From assembly GCA_023807065.1 (NCBI GenBank), contig JAJJLU010000353.1, positions 1 to 64,000 of the forward strand: DNA of 64,000 nucleotides, given 5' to 3'. The notes under the pieces were generated by a model. The model saw nothing but the letters and a program-made list of their open reading frames with translations. It was not told where the DNA came from and ran no database searches. The number at the start of each line of letters is the position of its first letter. Within the stretch, counting starts at the first letter, position 1. The stretch comes from Isotricha intestinalis. Its lineage: Eukaryota > Ciliophora > Litostomatea > Vestibuliferida > Isotrichidae. The translations under genes were made by a program, and so were the position numbers. Positions 41,203 to 51,141 of the stretch are shown one piece after another.

Positions 41203-42168
41203 ATGAAGAGAATAGATATTTTAATTTATATTATATTATTTATTCAATGTTATCAAATTTCTTGGGATTCAAATTGTCTTTGGGATATAACTTATAAAAA
41301 TTTTTCCTCATCAAATAACTCATGGAACTATTATTTAATAGATCCAGATAATTTATTAACAAAAGAAGAATACTTAGCAACAAAAAATCAATTAAATAAT
41401 TTTTATGATAAAAATTTAGTACATATATATGTATTTTTTATTGCTAACATAAAATTTAATTCAAATTCAACTAAAGTAAATTACTTGAAAGGCCTTGTTG
41501 AAGATTTAACTCAAAACATTCAAAGAATATTATTTGATACTTTTAAAGATCATGAAAGCATATTAATAATATTAATATCAAAAAATGATAAAATTATCAC
41601 TTTCAAATTAGGTGCAACCACAGCATCAAAAATATCAAATAATACTGTACAAAAAATAACTAAAAATTCTAAAACATATTTAGAATATGATAATAGAAAA
41701 TTATTATATAATGTAATATCAGATTTCAATAGTTTTATAGATAAAGAATATGATTTCATGGATAGAGAAAAAATAGATGATTATGAAAATCCTTTTGATT
41801 TTGAAGATGAAGATAAAGATGAAGAAATTGATCCTTGGGATCAAAAACCATTAGGTCCTGTTACCCCTTATAAACCTAAAGAAGAAAAGAAAGATGAAGA
41901 TAAAGATAATAATAAAGATAAAGATAATAATGATAATAATAAAGATAAGGATAATAATGATAAAGAGAATAATCAAAATAAAGATGATAATATTGTTAAA
42001 AAAGATGGAGAGAAAAGTAACTTTTATCTAATATTTTTTATTATTTTAATTTTAATTATTTTATGCTTTGCTGTTTTGTTTTATTTCCTTGGAAAAAAAA
42101 TGAAAATATTAAAAATTAAAACTATTAATTATGAAAGGCTAATAGGAACTGAATTAGAACAAGCATAA
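41203..42168 (+). CDS. TPM/MOLO1-like single-pass membrane protein
   Basis: 321 residues. An N-terminal hydrophobic segment (IDILIYIILFIQCYQIS, 4-20) acts as signal peptide. Residues about 45-185 form a TPM-type domain: YYLIDPDNLLTKEEYLATKN, VHIYVFFIANIKF, SILIILISKNDKIITFKLGA and TVQKITKNSKTYLEYDN. A Lys/Asp/Asn low-complexity stalk (about 215-270, KDKDNN units) precedes one transmembrane helix (FYLIFFIILILIILCFAVLF) and a short basic tail. The topology is extracellular or luminal domain, one membrane pass and a cytosolic tail, as in MOLO1, which tunes acetylcholine receptors in nematodes, and in many ciliate proteins of unknown role. The domain call rests on the D-x-LLT-EE and strand pattern. 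Confidence 0.7.
   Translation: MKRIDILIYIILFIQCYQISWDSNCLWDITYKNFSSSNNSWNYYLIDPDNLLTKEEYLATKNQLNNFYDKNLVHIYVFFIANIKFNSNSTKVNYLKGLVEDLTQNIQRILFDTFKDHESILIILISKNDKIITFKLGATTASKISNNTVQKITKNSKTYLEYDNRKLLYNVISDFNSFIDKEYDFMDREKIDDYENPFDFEDEDKDEEIDPWDQKPLGPVTPYKPKEEKKDEDKDNNKDKDNNDNNKDKDNNDKENNQNKDDNIVKKDGEKSNFYLIFFIILILIILCFAVLFYFLGKKMKILKIKTINYERLIGTELEQA
41880..41995 (+). repeat. Low-complexity KDKDNN-encoding stalk
   Basis: In-frame GATAAAGATAATAAT-type repeats that code for the acidic/Asn linker before the transmembrane helix of the TPM-like protein. Confidence 0.75.
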
Positions 42169-42599
42169 TAAGAAAAGAAAAAGAAAAAAATAACAGATAA
42201 TTTAAAAATAATAATTTGTAATATTAGCTCATAAATTTAGTTCAATCTAAATAATAAATATTTATTTTTATTCAGGTTTCTCGTGTTTTAAAAAAATTTA
42301 ACATATTCATGTATATTAAAATCAAATTTTTTTTCAAAATTCTAAAAAAACTTGAAATTCGAAAATATTTTGAATATTTTTAATTTTTGAACCACTAATA
42401 TATAGTAACATTATTTTTATTTGTGTAATATATTTAACTATGAGATCCTCTAATATTCTATAAATATCTAATTAGTCAATAATTTTTTCTATATAATCTG
42501 ATTGAGATTTCCATTTCTAACTTTTTATATACATATTAAATATTTATTATATTATTTAACATCTAATACAATTTTACTGTAATATTTATTATAAAGAAA

Positions 42600-43410
42600 T
42601 AAAATCTAATTCTTTTGTCTTCTTTATTTCTTATGATAATTCTAATTATTAGTAAAATAAATATAAAACTATTATTCCATATCTTTTATTATTGTATTTT
42701 TATCTTTATAATATCTTTATATTCGTTTTAGAAATCATTTCTTCTTTGTTCTATTTATTGTTTTCCAAGACTTTTAATATTTTTAGGTTAGATTTATTTA
42801 ACTTTAATTATTTTTATTTTCAATTTTATTTTCTATTTGTTATTTCATTTATTTATTATTTGTTCTAATAATTTTTATTTTTTGGATTTCATTAAGATTT
42901 GATATTTCATAATATATTAACAATGAAAATAATAATGTTACAAATAAGGAAATGATACGAAATTATTCATATCAATGTAAAAAATAATCGTAGAATTGTG
43001 ATCATAAATTTTATTTTTATTATTATTTGTATTATTTTGATTAAATTTTCTTTGTTTATTTTTTTATATTCTTTATAATTTATTGATTGCTTTTTGTTTT
43101 GAAAAGCAATTATCTTTCTTAATTCATAATATAAAATCACTTTTTACACTTCTTTCTTCAATTAATAAATATATTTCCCCCTTATTCTCATTATATAAGA
43201 AAGAATCTTCTTTTAATTTTCTCAATAAAATCATTCTTAATTTCAATTAAATTTGAAAAAGTATTTGAAAAATTTCTATATCTAAATTCCTTTATAATAT
43301 ATATTAACATCTTTAAAGTATTATTATTTAATAATAAATATCATCATTTTCATCAACTGAAAATCTCCATATTGAATTATTTATTTTAACAAATATATCA
43401 TCATCTGTTC
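42600..43410 (-). pseudogene. Decayed protein-coding relic B
   Basis: On the minus strand, from about 43407, the sequence reads TDDDIFVKINNSIWRFSVDE without interruption. It continues after a frame change as KMLIYIIKEFRYRNFSNTFS and IEIKNDFIEKIK, then changes frame again to EDSFLYNENKGEIYLLIEER and SVKSDFIL, with a TGA after that. Further down, the frame is protein-like but broken by many TAA codons. At least two indels and several stops separate clean stretches of 20-40 codons, all on one strand and in one order. The parent protein is not recognised. A+T bias inflates chance open frames, but this ordered run of varied sequence is hard to explain otherwise. Confidence 0.55.
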
Positions 43411-43480
43411 AAAAAATTCAAATAAATTTAAATTTTAAAAAAAAATAAAATTTAAAAAAAAAAATAATTGTAAAAAATAA

Positions 43481-44866
43481 ATGTCATTACCTGAAAATGA
43501 AAAAGAAGAAAATTTGTTAAATCCTTCATCTTTATCAGAAGAAGAAATTTTAGCAAAAAGAACATGGTTTCAAAGAACATTTGGAAAAATGAGACCAGAT
43601 TCTTTAAGAGGGGCCTTATTTAATTTATGTATATTATCCTTAGGATCAGGATGTTTAGCAGTACCACAAAAATTTGGTTATATGTCATTAATAATTTCTC
43701 CTTTTGCAATAATAATTGCAGGTTCAATTAATTTATGGGCTTTATTTTTAATATCTTCTTTGTATTCTAAATTTAAAATTAAAAGATATGATTTATTAGT
43801 TGAACATTTATATGGTAAATCACTTGGAATTGTATTAGGAATTGCTATGATAATTAATCAATTTGGAATTTTAATTTTATATCAAGTTATTTTATATAAA
43901 TTATTAGGAGGTGTTATTAATGAAATTGGTAATTTAGGTTATTCAGATATTAATGATTTTTTAGAAAGAAGTTTTTGGGGAGAATATAAATGGAAGTTTA
44001 TAGTTTGTTATTCTTTAGCTTCTTTTATAATATTACCTTTATGTCTTTTAAAAAATGCTTCTAAAATGAGATATACTTCAACTTTTGGTATTATATCTAT
44101 TTTCTTTTTAATTTTTGTTATTTTAATAGAATCACCTTTTTTTATTAAAAATTGGTGGAATGATGGTTATACTAAACAAAAAATTAATATATTTAATATT
44201 AAACAAGGTTTTGATAAAGATATGAAATTTATTAAATCAATAACCACTTTATTTTATGGTTTTTCTTGTCATGTTGGTGCTTTTCCAGTAATAGCTTCAT
44301 TAAGAAATCCAAGTAGAAAAAGGGTTGATAAAGTTTTTCGAAATGGAATGATTATTGATATATTATGTTATTTAATTATTGGATTTAGTGGTTATTTAAC
44401 TCAACCTATTAATACTCCTGATTTAATTATGGAAAGAACTAAAATATTTAAAAATGATTTTTTAATGACTTTTGCTCAATGTGCTTTTATTTTTACACTT
44501 TTTGCTAAAATTTCTGCTAATTATAATGCTTATAGAGTTGCTTTACTTTCTTTATTTAATATTGATTCTAATTCTTTTTCTAATAAAATTAATTATATTG
44601 TTACTATTATTACTTTAGCAATAACTACTTTTATTTGTGTTGTTTTTCAATCTATTTCTGATTATTTAAGTTTGATTGGATCTTTTTGTACTGTTACTAT
44701 TTCTTTTTTAATTCCTGGATTATTGTATATTAAAGGAAATGATTATCCTAAAAGTCATTATAAAAATATTTGTACTACTATATTATTATGCATACTTTGC
44801 CCTATTGGTTTAGCTTCTGGAATTTTTACAATTCAAGGAATAATAGAAAAAACAAAAAAGAAATAA
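43481..44866 (+). CDS. Amino acid transporter, AAAP (SLC36/38-like) family
   Basis: 461 residues with about eleven predicted membrane helices. The cytosolic N-terminus ends in TWFQRTFGKMRPDSLRG, leading into the conserved first helix GALFNLCILSLGSGCLAVPQ, whose unwound GSGCL/P element is the substrate site in this family. Later signatures are INQFGILILYQVILYKLLGG (third helix), FYGFSCHVGAFPVIASL and LRNPSRKRVDKVFRNGMIID between helices 6 and 8, and FAQCAFIFTLFAKISANYNA. AAAP carriers move amino acids with H+ or Na+ across plasma, vacuolar or lysosomal membranes. Which substrate and membrane apply is not evident. The gene is complete and has no signal peptide, as expected. Confidence 0.88.
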   Translation: MSLPENEKEENLLNPSSLSEEEILAKRTWFQRTFGKMRPDSLRGALFNLCILSLGSGCLAVPQKFGYMSLIISPFAIIIAGSINLWALFLISSLYSKFKIKRYDLLVEHLYGKSLGIVLGIAMIINQFGILILYQVILYKLLGGVINEIGNLGYSDINDFLERSFWGEYKWKFIVCYSLASFIILPLCLLKNASKMRYTSTFGIISIFFLIFVILIESPFFIKNWWNDGYTKQKINIFNIKQGFDKDMKFIKSITTLFYGFSCHVGAFPVIASLRNPSRKRVDKVFRNGMIIDILCYLIIGFSGYLTQPINTPDLIMERTKIFKNDFLMTFAQCAFIFTLFAKISANYNAYRVALLSLFNIDSNSFSNKINYIVTIITLAITTFICVVFQSISDYLSLIGSFCTVTISFLIPGLLYIKGNDYPKSHYKNICTTILLCILCPIGLASGIFTIQGIIEKTKKK

Positions 44867-45311
44867 ACTTGATAAAGCAAAATTATAAAATTAATGTTCT
44901 GAAAATTATATTGTTTTTTAATATTAAAAATATTATAAAAAAATTATGTAACTTTTAAGTTTATTGAAAATAAATAAATTTTATATTTTTTTTCAAATAA
45001 TAATTAAATAGTTGTTTTTAATCATCATTATTATATTTTTGATTTCTGAAAAAATAATAATTATATTGAATTCAATTGTAATTCTAATTTAATCATTTAG
45101 TTATTTTTCTATTATTTTATTCGTTTCTTTTCTGTCAAAAAGACTAATAACTTAATCATATCTTATTTTTTTTGTTTTTGTAAATTTGAAAATTAATTGA
45201 TTATTATTTTCTAATTTGATAATTTAAATAAAAAAAGCGTTCCAAACAATTATTTTTTATATCTATCATTATTATAAAATAAAAAAATAATATTTAAATA
45301 ATATAAAAAAT
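44867..45311. other. 445-bp spacer with a possible relic on the minus strand
   Basis: The minus strand between 45230 and 45000 has one frame interrupted only by four TAA codons (fragments KKIRYD, VISLFDRKETNKIIEK, IRITIEFNIIIIFSEIKN). In sequence this rich in A+T that number of TAA is close to what chance would give, so I do not call it a pseudogene. No RNA gene was seen. Confidence 0.35.
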
Positions 45312-45944
45312 ATGTTCAGTAACAGTTCAAGATTACCATCAAATATATCATATCATCAAATAGCAAATATTAATGATGACAAATTTTTATTTTGTTTAGA
45401 TTTCCCAAAATTAGATTTTGATTTTTGTTGTGGATGTTCATTAAGAAGTGGAGTATTATTTCTTGGAATTTTTTTTATTTTATGTGGAATAGGTTCTTTA
45501 TTAAATATAATAAAAGTAGGAACACAATTTGAATTATATTCAACAATAATAATGTTAATAATATATTCAATAGCATTTATTTTTTTATTAATTTCAGGAA
45601 TTAATTTTAGTTATACTTGTGCTTATATTGCTTATATTATTTATTTAACTATTTTGATTTTAAATTTAAGTGAAATTTTATTTATGACCACTTTAATTTT
45701 TCTTGGTGATTATACTCCCGCAGGAACTCAAAGTAGAATTGTTAAAGGAATTGGATTTTTATTAGTTGGATTATTACTAAGTGGATTATATTTATATTGT
45801 TTATGGATTATTTTCTGTTATATGATTCATTTAAAATATGATAGAGTTGATTTGGTTTGTGGTGATTTTAAAAAAATTAAAAATATTAATACTATGAGTT
45901 TAGCTGGAATGAAAATTAATGAAAATAATTATAAGTTAATTTAA
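45312..45944 (+). CDS. Four-helix membrane protein
   Basis: 210 residues. A short cytosolic N-terminus ends in FCCGCSLRSG, followed by four hydrophobic helices at about 48-70 (VLFLGIFFILCGIGSLLNII), 78-100, 105-130 and 148-175 (VKGIGFLLVGLLLSGLYLYC). The C-terminus is short and charged. The Cys cluster directly before helix 1 and the GFxL-rich start of the first helix recall LAPTM-like and similar tetraspan endomembrane proteins common in ciliates, but there is no diagnostic motif. Cellular site and function are unknown. Confidence 0.6.
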   Translation: MFSNSSRLPSNISYHQIANINDDKFLFCLDFPKLDFDFCCGCSLRSGVLFLGIFFILCGIGSLLNIIKVGTQFELYSTIIMLIIYSIAFIFLLISGINFSYTCAYIAYIIYLTILILNLSEILFMTTLIFLGDYTPAGTQSRIVKGIGFLLVGLLLSGLYLYCLWIIFCYMIHLKYDRVDLVCGDFKKIKNINTMSLAGMKINENNYKLI

Positions 45945-46198
45945 ATATTTGTTTTTTTTATTTTTTTTATTTTAATTATTTATATATATTGAAAGTTTGA
46001 TTATAGATATAATTATTCGAAATTGCTTTATTTCCAATTGATAAACCATTTTGTACACCTATTAAATTATTTCTATTTTATTTTTTTATTTCATTCTTAT
46101 TTATTATACAAATTTTGATTTATAATTAATTGTTAAATAAAATTAATATCAAGTTTTATTCATTTATGTTTTTTGTAAAAAAAATATAATAATTATTA

Positions 46199-47641
46199 AT
46201 GGAAGGCTATAATAACAATACTCAATTAAATGAAAATTATGAAAATATAAATAATAACCAACAAAATATTCAAGAAGAAAAAAATGTAATCCCTGAAAAT
46301 GATATAAATCAAAAAATAGAAAATGAAATAAAAGAGGAAAAATCAATTAAAGAAGTGGATTTTTTTTTAATGGATAATTCACAGTTACAAAAGTATCTTG
46401 AAGCAAAAAATTATTCTGAAAATGTAATAAATCAAATTATAGAAAATAATTTAACTTCAAAAGACTTAATAAATATAGTAAAATCTGAAGAATCACTTAA
46501 AAATCTTTTTGGAGAAAATTATCATGATATAAATTCTCTAAAATCATTAATTAAAAATGAGATAGAAAAAATATTAAAAATTACAATATTAATTGATGAT
46601 AATAGAGAAATAACAATGACTTTAGAAAATGACCCTGAATATACTTTAGAAAATATAACTCATAATTTAGCCTTAATTTTAGATAGTTCAAATAAAATCT
46701 TTTTAACCCCTAAATCAGTTCCAAATGAAATTCTTCTGCCAAATATTAAAATAATACCAAGATTAATATCTTTTCCAGAAAAATATTCTAATTTAAAAGT
46801 TTTTAATATTAAAGATGTTAAAAAAATAAATGAAGAAAAAATTAAAGAAGTAGGTTATTCTTCTGTAAATAATAAAAATTTAGACTCTGAATATGTTTCC
46901 ACTGGAATTACAAAAAATTTTGAAAATAAAGATATTTATTCAAATACAAATTTGTTAGGAGGAAATAGTTATACATCAAATATTTCTAATATGTATACTA
47001 GTAGTTTATTAAATAATCAAAATAATCAAATTAATCAAGGATATACTTCTTCTTTATTAAATAATAAAAACAATCAAGGTTATAGTTCTTCTTTATTAAA
47101 TAAAAACAATCAAATTAATACAGAATATACTTCATCTTTAATTAATAAAAATAATCAAATAAATCAAGGTTATAGTTCACTAAATAATAATATTAATAAT
47201 GAAGGTTATTCTTCTTTATTAAATAATAATAATGATAAAAATAAAACAAACACAGAATATTCTTCATCAATAATTAATAAGCAAATACAAACAACAGATA
47301 ATCTAGATAAAGATAATTTGAATAAGGATAATTCAAGAAATATGGCTTTTCAAAAAATAGAAAAAAAAAGCTTTACTTCAGATTTAAAAAGTACTCCTCC
47401 AAATCAAGAAAGCGATACCCAATATTCTTCTTATTTATATAGTTCATCTAATAATTATAAACTGCCTAATTTTAATGTTGGTTATTCTTCTGGAACTAAT
47501 TATCAAATTCCAACAAAAGAAAAGGGAAACGAAAACAAAACTGAAATTAATAAAAATTTTCAATTACCATCTTATCAAATGTCAAGAACTAATTACCAAG
47601 GTTATTCTTCTTCTTTAACTAATCAAGGTGGATATTTTTAA
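46199..47641 (+). CDS. GYSSSL-repeat protein with helical N-terminal domain
   Basis: 480 residues. The disordered Asn/Glu start (1-55) is followed by a compact helical region at about 57-125 (FLMDNSQLQKYLEAKNYSEN; INQIIENNLTSKDLINIVKS), which could be a SAM-like fold. A mixed alpha/beta segment follows (about 128-215, ILIDDNREITMTLENDPEYT). Residues about 255-365 are degenerate repeats of YSSSLLNKNNQINQ type. The C-terminus again carries GYSSG and GYSSS motifs and ends at GGYF. Repeats with regular Tyr/Ser-Ser suggest a self-associating or heavily phosphorylated region; that is inference. The family is unrecognised. Confidence 0.62.
   Translation: MEGYNNNTQLNENYENINNNQQNIQEEKNVIPENDINQKIENEIKEEKSIKEVDFFLMDNSQLQKYLEAKNYSENVINQIIENNLTSKDLINIVKSEESLKNLFGENYHDINSLKSLIKNEIEKILKITILIDDNREITMTLENDPEYTLENITHNLALILDSSNKIFLTPKSVPNEILLPNIKIIPRLISFPEKYSNLKVFNIKDVKKINEEKIKEVGYSSVNNKNLDSEYVSTGITKNFENKDIYSNTNLLGGNSYTSNISNMYTSSLLNNQNNQINQGYTSSLLNNKNNQGYSSSLLNKNNQINTEYTSSLINKNNQINQGYSSLNNNINNEGYSSLLNNNNDKNKTNTEYSSSIINKQIQTTDNLDKDNLNKDNSRNMAFQKIEKKSFTSDLKSTPPNQESDTQYSSYLYSSSNNYKLPNFNVGYSSGTNYQIPTKEKGNENKTEINKNFQLPSYQMSRTNYQGYSSSLTNQGGYF
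46970..47280 (+). repeat. Degenerate YSSSLLNNxNNQ repeat array
   Basis: About eight in-frame units of 10-18 codons, each with (Y)(S/T)SS(L/I) followed by an Asn-rich spacer (NNKNNQGYSSSLLNKNNQIN is a typical stretch). Unit lengths vary, unlike the strict 45-bp array at 16.1-16.9 kb. Confidence 0.75.
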
Positions 47642-47921
47642 ACCATTCATTATTTAAATGCTTTATTTTAAAAATTTAAAAAAAAAATTTCTGTTAAATT
47701 TTAACTATTTACATTTTTTGTTTAAATAATAAATAAAATAATAATATTCCTTTATTTTAATATTATAAACATTAACTTTCCTATCTTCTAATTATAAAAG
47801 TCAAGAATAGAAATTAAAAAAATAATAAAAAGATAAAAAATGATAAATAAATAAAACCTAAATACTAAAAAAGAATAAAACTAAATTTAAATAAAGCAAA
47901 ACTAATCTCAAATAATTAATT
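47642..47921. other. Convergent 3' spacer
   Basis: 280 bp of A+T sequence between two converging genes; no feature was seen. Confidence 0.5.
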
Positions 47922-48932
47922 TTATTTGAAATTATTAACCACACAAACATTCCCAGCACATTTAACAATCATTTTAAATGTATCAGATTCCATTCTATTT
48001 AATAAATATTTTTGTGGTTTATTATAAAAAATAATAAAAGAAAAATCATGATAACTATTAAAATTAACAAATTCAGAAAATTCTTTAATTTTTTGTCCCG
48101 GTTTTTTAGAATATTCAATTAAATGATATTCAACCCTATTAAATTCAATTCCATGTCTAATTACTTTCGAAATAGCTAAATCTCTTAAATAATCTTTTCC
48201 TTTTTCAGGAATTAAATTTCCAATAGAAATTTGATCACAAGAAAAATTAATTAAATCTTTAAAAGCTTCAATTGCTTTTAAACCTTCAGGAATATGATTT
48301 TCAATAATAAATAACCAGTGAAAATTTTTATTTCTTGAATTTTTTCTTAAAGTAAATTCTTTAATTAAAATAAAAGGTATTTTTGAATTACATAATAAAT
48401 AATCAATAGCATTATATTGGAAAACATAATTACAAATTTGATTTTTCAATCCTCCATAACCAAAAACCATATAATCAACATTAGGAAGATTTTTATTTAT
48501 ATAAGAATAAATTTGTTCAATTTGAGCATTATAAATAGTATTCAAAAATAAATTAGTATAAAAAGAATATCTATCTTTATTTGAAAATTTAATGAAAAGT
48601 AAAGTTTCATATTTAGCAATAATTGTATCTTTTTGATTATGATAAGTAAATTCTTGATCATTTTCATTATCATAAATAAAAATACAATTTAATTTATTTT
48701 TATATGGTAAATATTCTTGAATTAATATTTGAAAAGCATTTTCGGTGTCTTTACTTCCATCTAATGAAAGAGAAAAAGTTAAATTTTTTATTTGATTTCT
48801 TGAATGAAACCAAGCTGATCTTGTTAAAACATTTATATTATTTCTCATATTATCTTCTTCTCCTATTGTTTCCATTTTTGTAGACACCGTTGATAATGGT
48901 GGAGGAGAATTTTGGTTTTGGGGAATTAACAT
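47922..48932 (-). CDS. Universal-stress-protein-like tandem domain protein
   Basis: 336 residues with two Usp-like Rossmann halves. The first starts at about 50 (LTFSLSLDGSKDTENAFQIL) with the D-G-S entry typical of UspA after strand 1, then KLNCIFIYDNEND, and reaches VDYMVFGYGGLKNQI (about 150-165) in place of the usual G-x-x-G-x9-G ATP loop. The second half (about 200-336) includes NFHWLFIIENHIPEGLKAIE and ends in KMIVKCAGNVCVVNNF. The ATP-binding glycines are only partly kept, so nucleotide binding is uncertain. Usp-like proteins of this design occur in ciliates; roles are generally unproven. It is the most downstream of six head-to-tail minus-strand genes. Confidence 0.62.
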   Translation of the reverse strand: MLIPQNQNSPPPLSTVSTKMETIGEEDNMRNNINVLTRSAWFHSRNQIKNLTFSLSLDGSKDTENAFQILIQEYLPYKNKLNCIFIYDNENDQEFTYHNQKDTIIAKYETLLFIKFSNKDRYSFYTNLFLNTIYNAQIEQIYSYINKNLPNVDYMVFGYGGLKNQICNYVFQYNAIDYLLCNSKIPFILIKEFTLRKNSRNKNFHWLFIIENHIPEGLKAIEAFKDLINFSCDQISIGNLIPEKGKDYLRDLAISKVIRHGIEFNRVEYHLIEYSKKPGQKIKEFSEFVNFNSYHDFSFIIFYNKPQKYLLNRMESDTFKMIVKCAGNVCVVNNFK

Positions 48933-49121
48933 TTTTTAATATATTATTTTTGAGGAAAATGGTTTATATTATTTTTATTATTTTTATGAAGATTTATTTT
49001 TTTTTATCTTTAATTATTTTATTTAATATTTTTTTATTGTTTACACTATAATTCAGTCTCATTCAAAATTAGAATAAAAAAATGAAATTATAAAAATTCT
49101 TTAAATAAAAATCATCTATAT

Positions 49122-49877
49122 TTATTGGTTATTATTCTCATTTTTATTATTATTTCCTCTTTTAATATAATTAAAAATAAAAGTCTTCAACCCAGAAACA
49201 GAGCCAAAAACAGCTTGTTGAATAGGTTGTAAAATTTCTTCAGGAAAAGTAAATTTAAGTGTTATAAACCACAAAAAATAAATAACATCAGAAACAATAA
49301 AAACAACAATAATAGTTAAAATACATGTTTGCATTAAAATCCATTCATCTCTTCCAAATCCAGCAACTTGAGCAATAAAAATAATAAAATCAATAATAAC
49401 ACAAACAATGGTAGAAACCATATAACCAAAAAATTTATTTTTATTATTTTCCCATTTTTGAATAAAAACTTCATTAATTTGTTTTTGAATTAATTCAATT
49501 ATCATATCTTCTTGAAAATTAGGGTTTTTTGCAACATTTTCCATAATTTCATAAGTTCTTGGCATATTATATAATAATTTTAAACCTAAAACTCCTTTTA
49601 TAATATGAACTAATAAAAACCAAACTAAATACATATCTTTTGGACTTGATATAAATAATAAAAACCCTACAAACCATAATCCTAATTCAAATAATGAAGT
49701 ATAATATATTAAACGTATTAAACTATTAAATTTTATTTCAACTTTTGATGTAAATAATATAAATTTAAATAATTTTGTATTTTTTTGAATTGGAACATAT
49801 TCATCAACTGTACTTTCTGAAATTAAACTTATTTCATTTTTATTATAACCAAAGTCAAATCCACCTTCACCAGACAT
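49122..49877 (-). CDS. Conserved-looking four-helix membrane protein
   Basis: 251 residues. The N-terminal 45 residues are soluble, followed by hydrophobic helices at about 58-80 (LIYYTSLFELGLWFVGFLLF), 84-103 (MYLVWFLLVHIIKGVLGLKL), 149-172 (FFGYMVSTIVCVIIDFIIFI) and 183-208 (MQTCILTIIVVFIVSDVIYF). A soluble helix lies between helices 2 and 3 (ENVAKNPNFQEDMIIELIQK), and the tail (ILQPIQQAVFGSVSG) ends in Asn/Lys. No enzyme motif and no family name can be given. Only 53 bp separate its start from the stop of SEC13. Confidence 0.6.
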   Translation of the reverse strand: MSGEGGFDFGYNKNEISLISESTVDEYVPIQKNTKLFKFILFTSKVEIKFNSLIRLIYYTSLFELGLWFVGFLLFISSPKDMYLVWFLLVHIIKGVLGLKLLYNMPRTYEIMENVAKNPNFQEDMIIELIQKQINEVFIQKWENNKNKFFGYMVSTIVCVIIDFIIFIAQVAGFGRDEWILMQTCILTIIVVFIVSDVIYFLWFITLKFTFPEEILQPIQQAVFGSVSGLKTFIFNYIKRGNNNKNENNNQ

Positions 49878-49930
49878 TTATAATTAATATAAATAAACTA
49901 TTAATAAAAAAATAAAAATTAAAGTTATTC

Positions 49931-51062
49931 TTAATTATGTAATTTAGAAATAATATTTTGTTCTTGTTTTATTTTTGAATATTCTTCCCAATTTCCATCT
50001 CCATTTTCTTTAAATAAATAAACAGAATTATCTCCTGTTGAAACTGCTAAATAAGTTCCTAAAGGAGACCATTGAACATTCCAAGTAGGACATCCAAATA
50101 TTTTATTTAATTCATATTTTTTCCAGTCATTATTTTTTTTTTTCCATATTCTAACTGTTTCATCTTCACTACAAGATGCAATTGTTTCTGATAAATTACC
50201 TATTGATTTTAGCCAATCTACTCCTCTTATCCAATTTGTATGTCCTTCTAATAATGTTTGAGAAAAATTATATGTTATTTTCTTTTTTTTTTTATCCAAA
50301 TTTAATTGATTTATTATCTTTTTTGATATTGTACTGTTTTGATTTGGTATATTTATCCATATTTTAATTAAATTATCACAACCTCCTGTTACGAATCTTA
50401 AACTAGAATAATTCTTTTTTAAAATATTATCTATTTTATCTATATTATTATTATTATTGTTATCATTATTTATATCATCATTATTATTATCCTCATTTTC
50501 ATTTTCTCTGAATGGAGAATAAATAAAAGAAGGAGCAAAACTTAAACAATTAACTCCCATTAGATGAGCAGTTATTATTTGATTAAACCATTTATCATTT
50601 TTATTTTCATGAATGGAAATTTTTCCATCTGTTGAAACACATAATAAAATTAAACCATATTCTTTAGGAGAAAATTCACAAGCATTAACAGAATTAGTAT
50701 GATCTAAAAATATATAATCTTTTTCCCATATATTTTTTTTCTTTTCTTTATATATTTTTACTTTTTTATCAAATCCAACACTTGCTAAATAAGAACCAAA
50801 TTTAGGATGTGACCATGATAAATCCCAAATTGATAAATTATGCCTTTTTTCTTCTGATATTTTTATTAAGTCATTTTGAAATATTTCATATATTGTTATT
50901 TTGCCTTCATTATTTCCTGTTGCTAATCTATTCCCAAAATAATCACTTTTTATACAATGCTATTTTTTGTTTTTGGTTTTTTATTAGTTTAATTATAAGT
51001 TATTATACTACTACTGTGTTTAATGAAGTTTTATCTATTAAGGAAAAGGTATTTAATTCCAT
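49931..51062 (-). CDS. SEC13: SEC13, COPII coat / nuclear pore WD40 protein
   Basis: Two exons, 51062-51009 and 50959-49931, giving about 360 residues. Six WD blades follow the SEC13 order: SDYFGNRLATGNNEGKITIY (blade 1), HPKFGSYLASVGFDKKVKIY, GLILLCVSTDGKISIHE, LRFVTGGCDNLIKIWI, HTNWIRGVDWLKSIGN with ETIASCSEDETVRIWK, and CPTWNVQWSPLGTYLAVSTG. The GGCDN..KIW and W.V.WS...LAVS.GDN signatures are specific. SEC13 forms the outer COPII cage with SEC31 and is also a nuclear-pore and SEA-complex subunit. A poly-Asn/Asp insertion (about residues 165-190) explains the extra length over the usual 300-320. The short first exon supplies the N-terminal strand (MELNTFSLIDKTSLNTVV). Confidence 0.9.
50960..51008 (-). 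other. SEC13 intron, 49 nt
   Basis: Donor GTATAATAAC, acceptor AAAAAATAG, phase 0. Splicing links the ATG exon to HCIKSDYFGNRLAT, the first conserved SEC13 strand. Confidence 0.8.
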
Positions 51063-51141
51063 TTTTTTATTAATTTTGATTTTAAAATATTAATTTTCAG
51101 ATACAAATAATTAAATAAAAAATCTATCATATATTTATATT

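Noticed and set aside
44990..45240. Possible fifth pseudogene on the minus strand
   Set aside because: Four TAA in about 75 codons matches random expectation at this base composition, so unlike relics A to D it has no long clean stretch to support it.
50809..51093. 94-codon plus-strand hydrophobic frame
   Set aside because: It overlaps the SEC13 first exon, intron and second exon on the other strand; the SEC13 reading explains the sequence.
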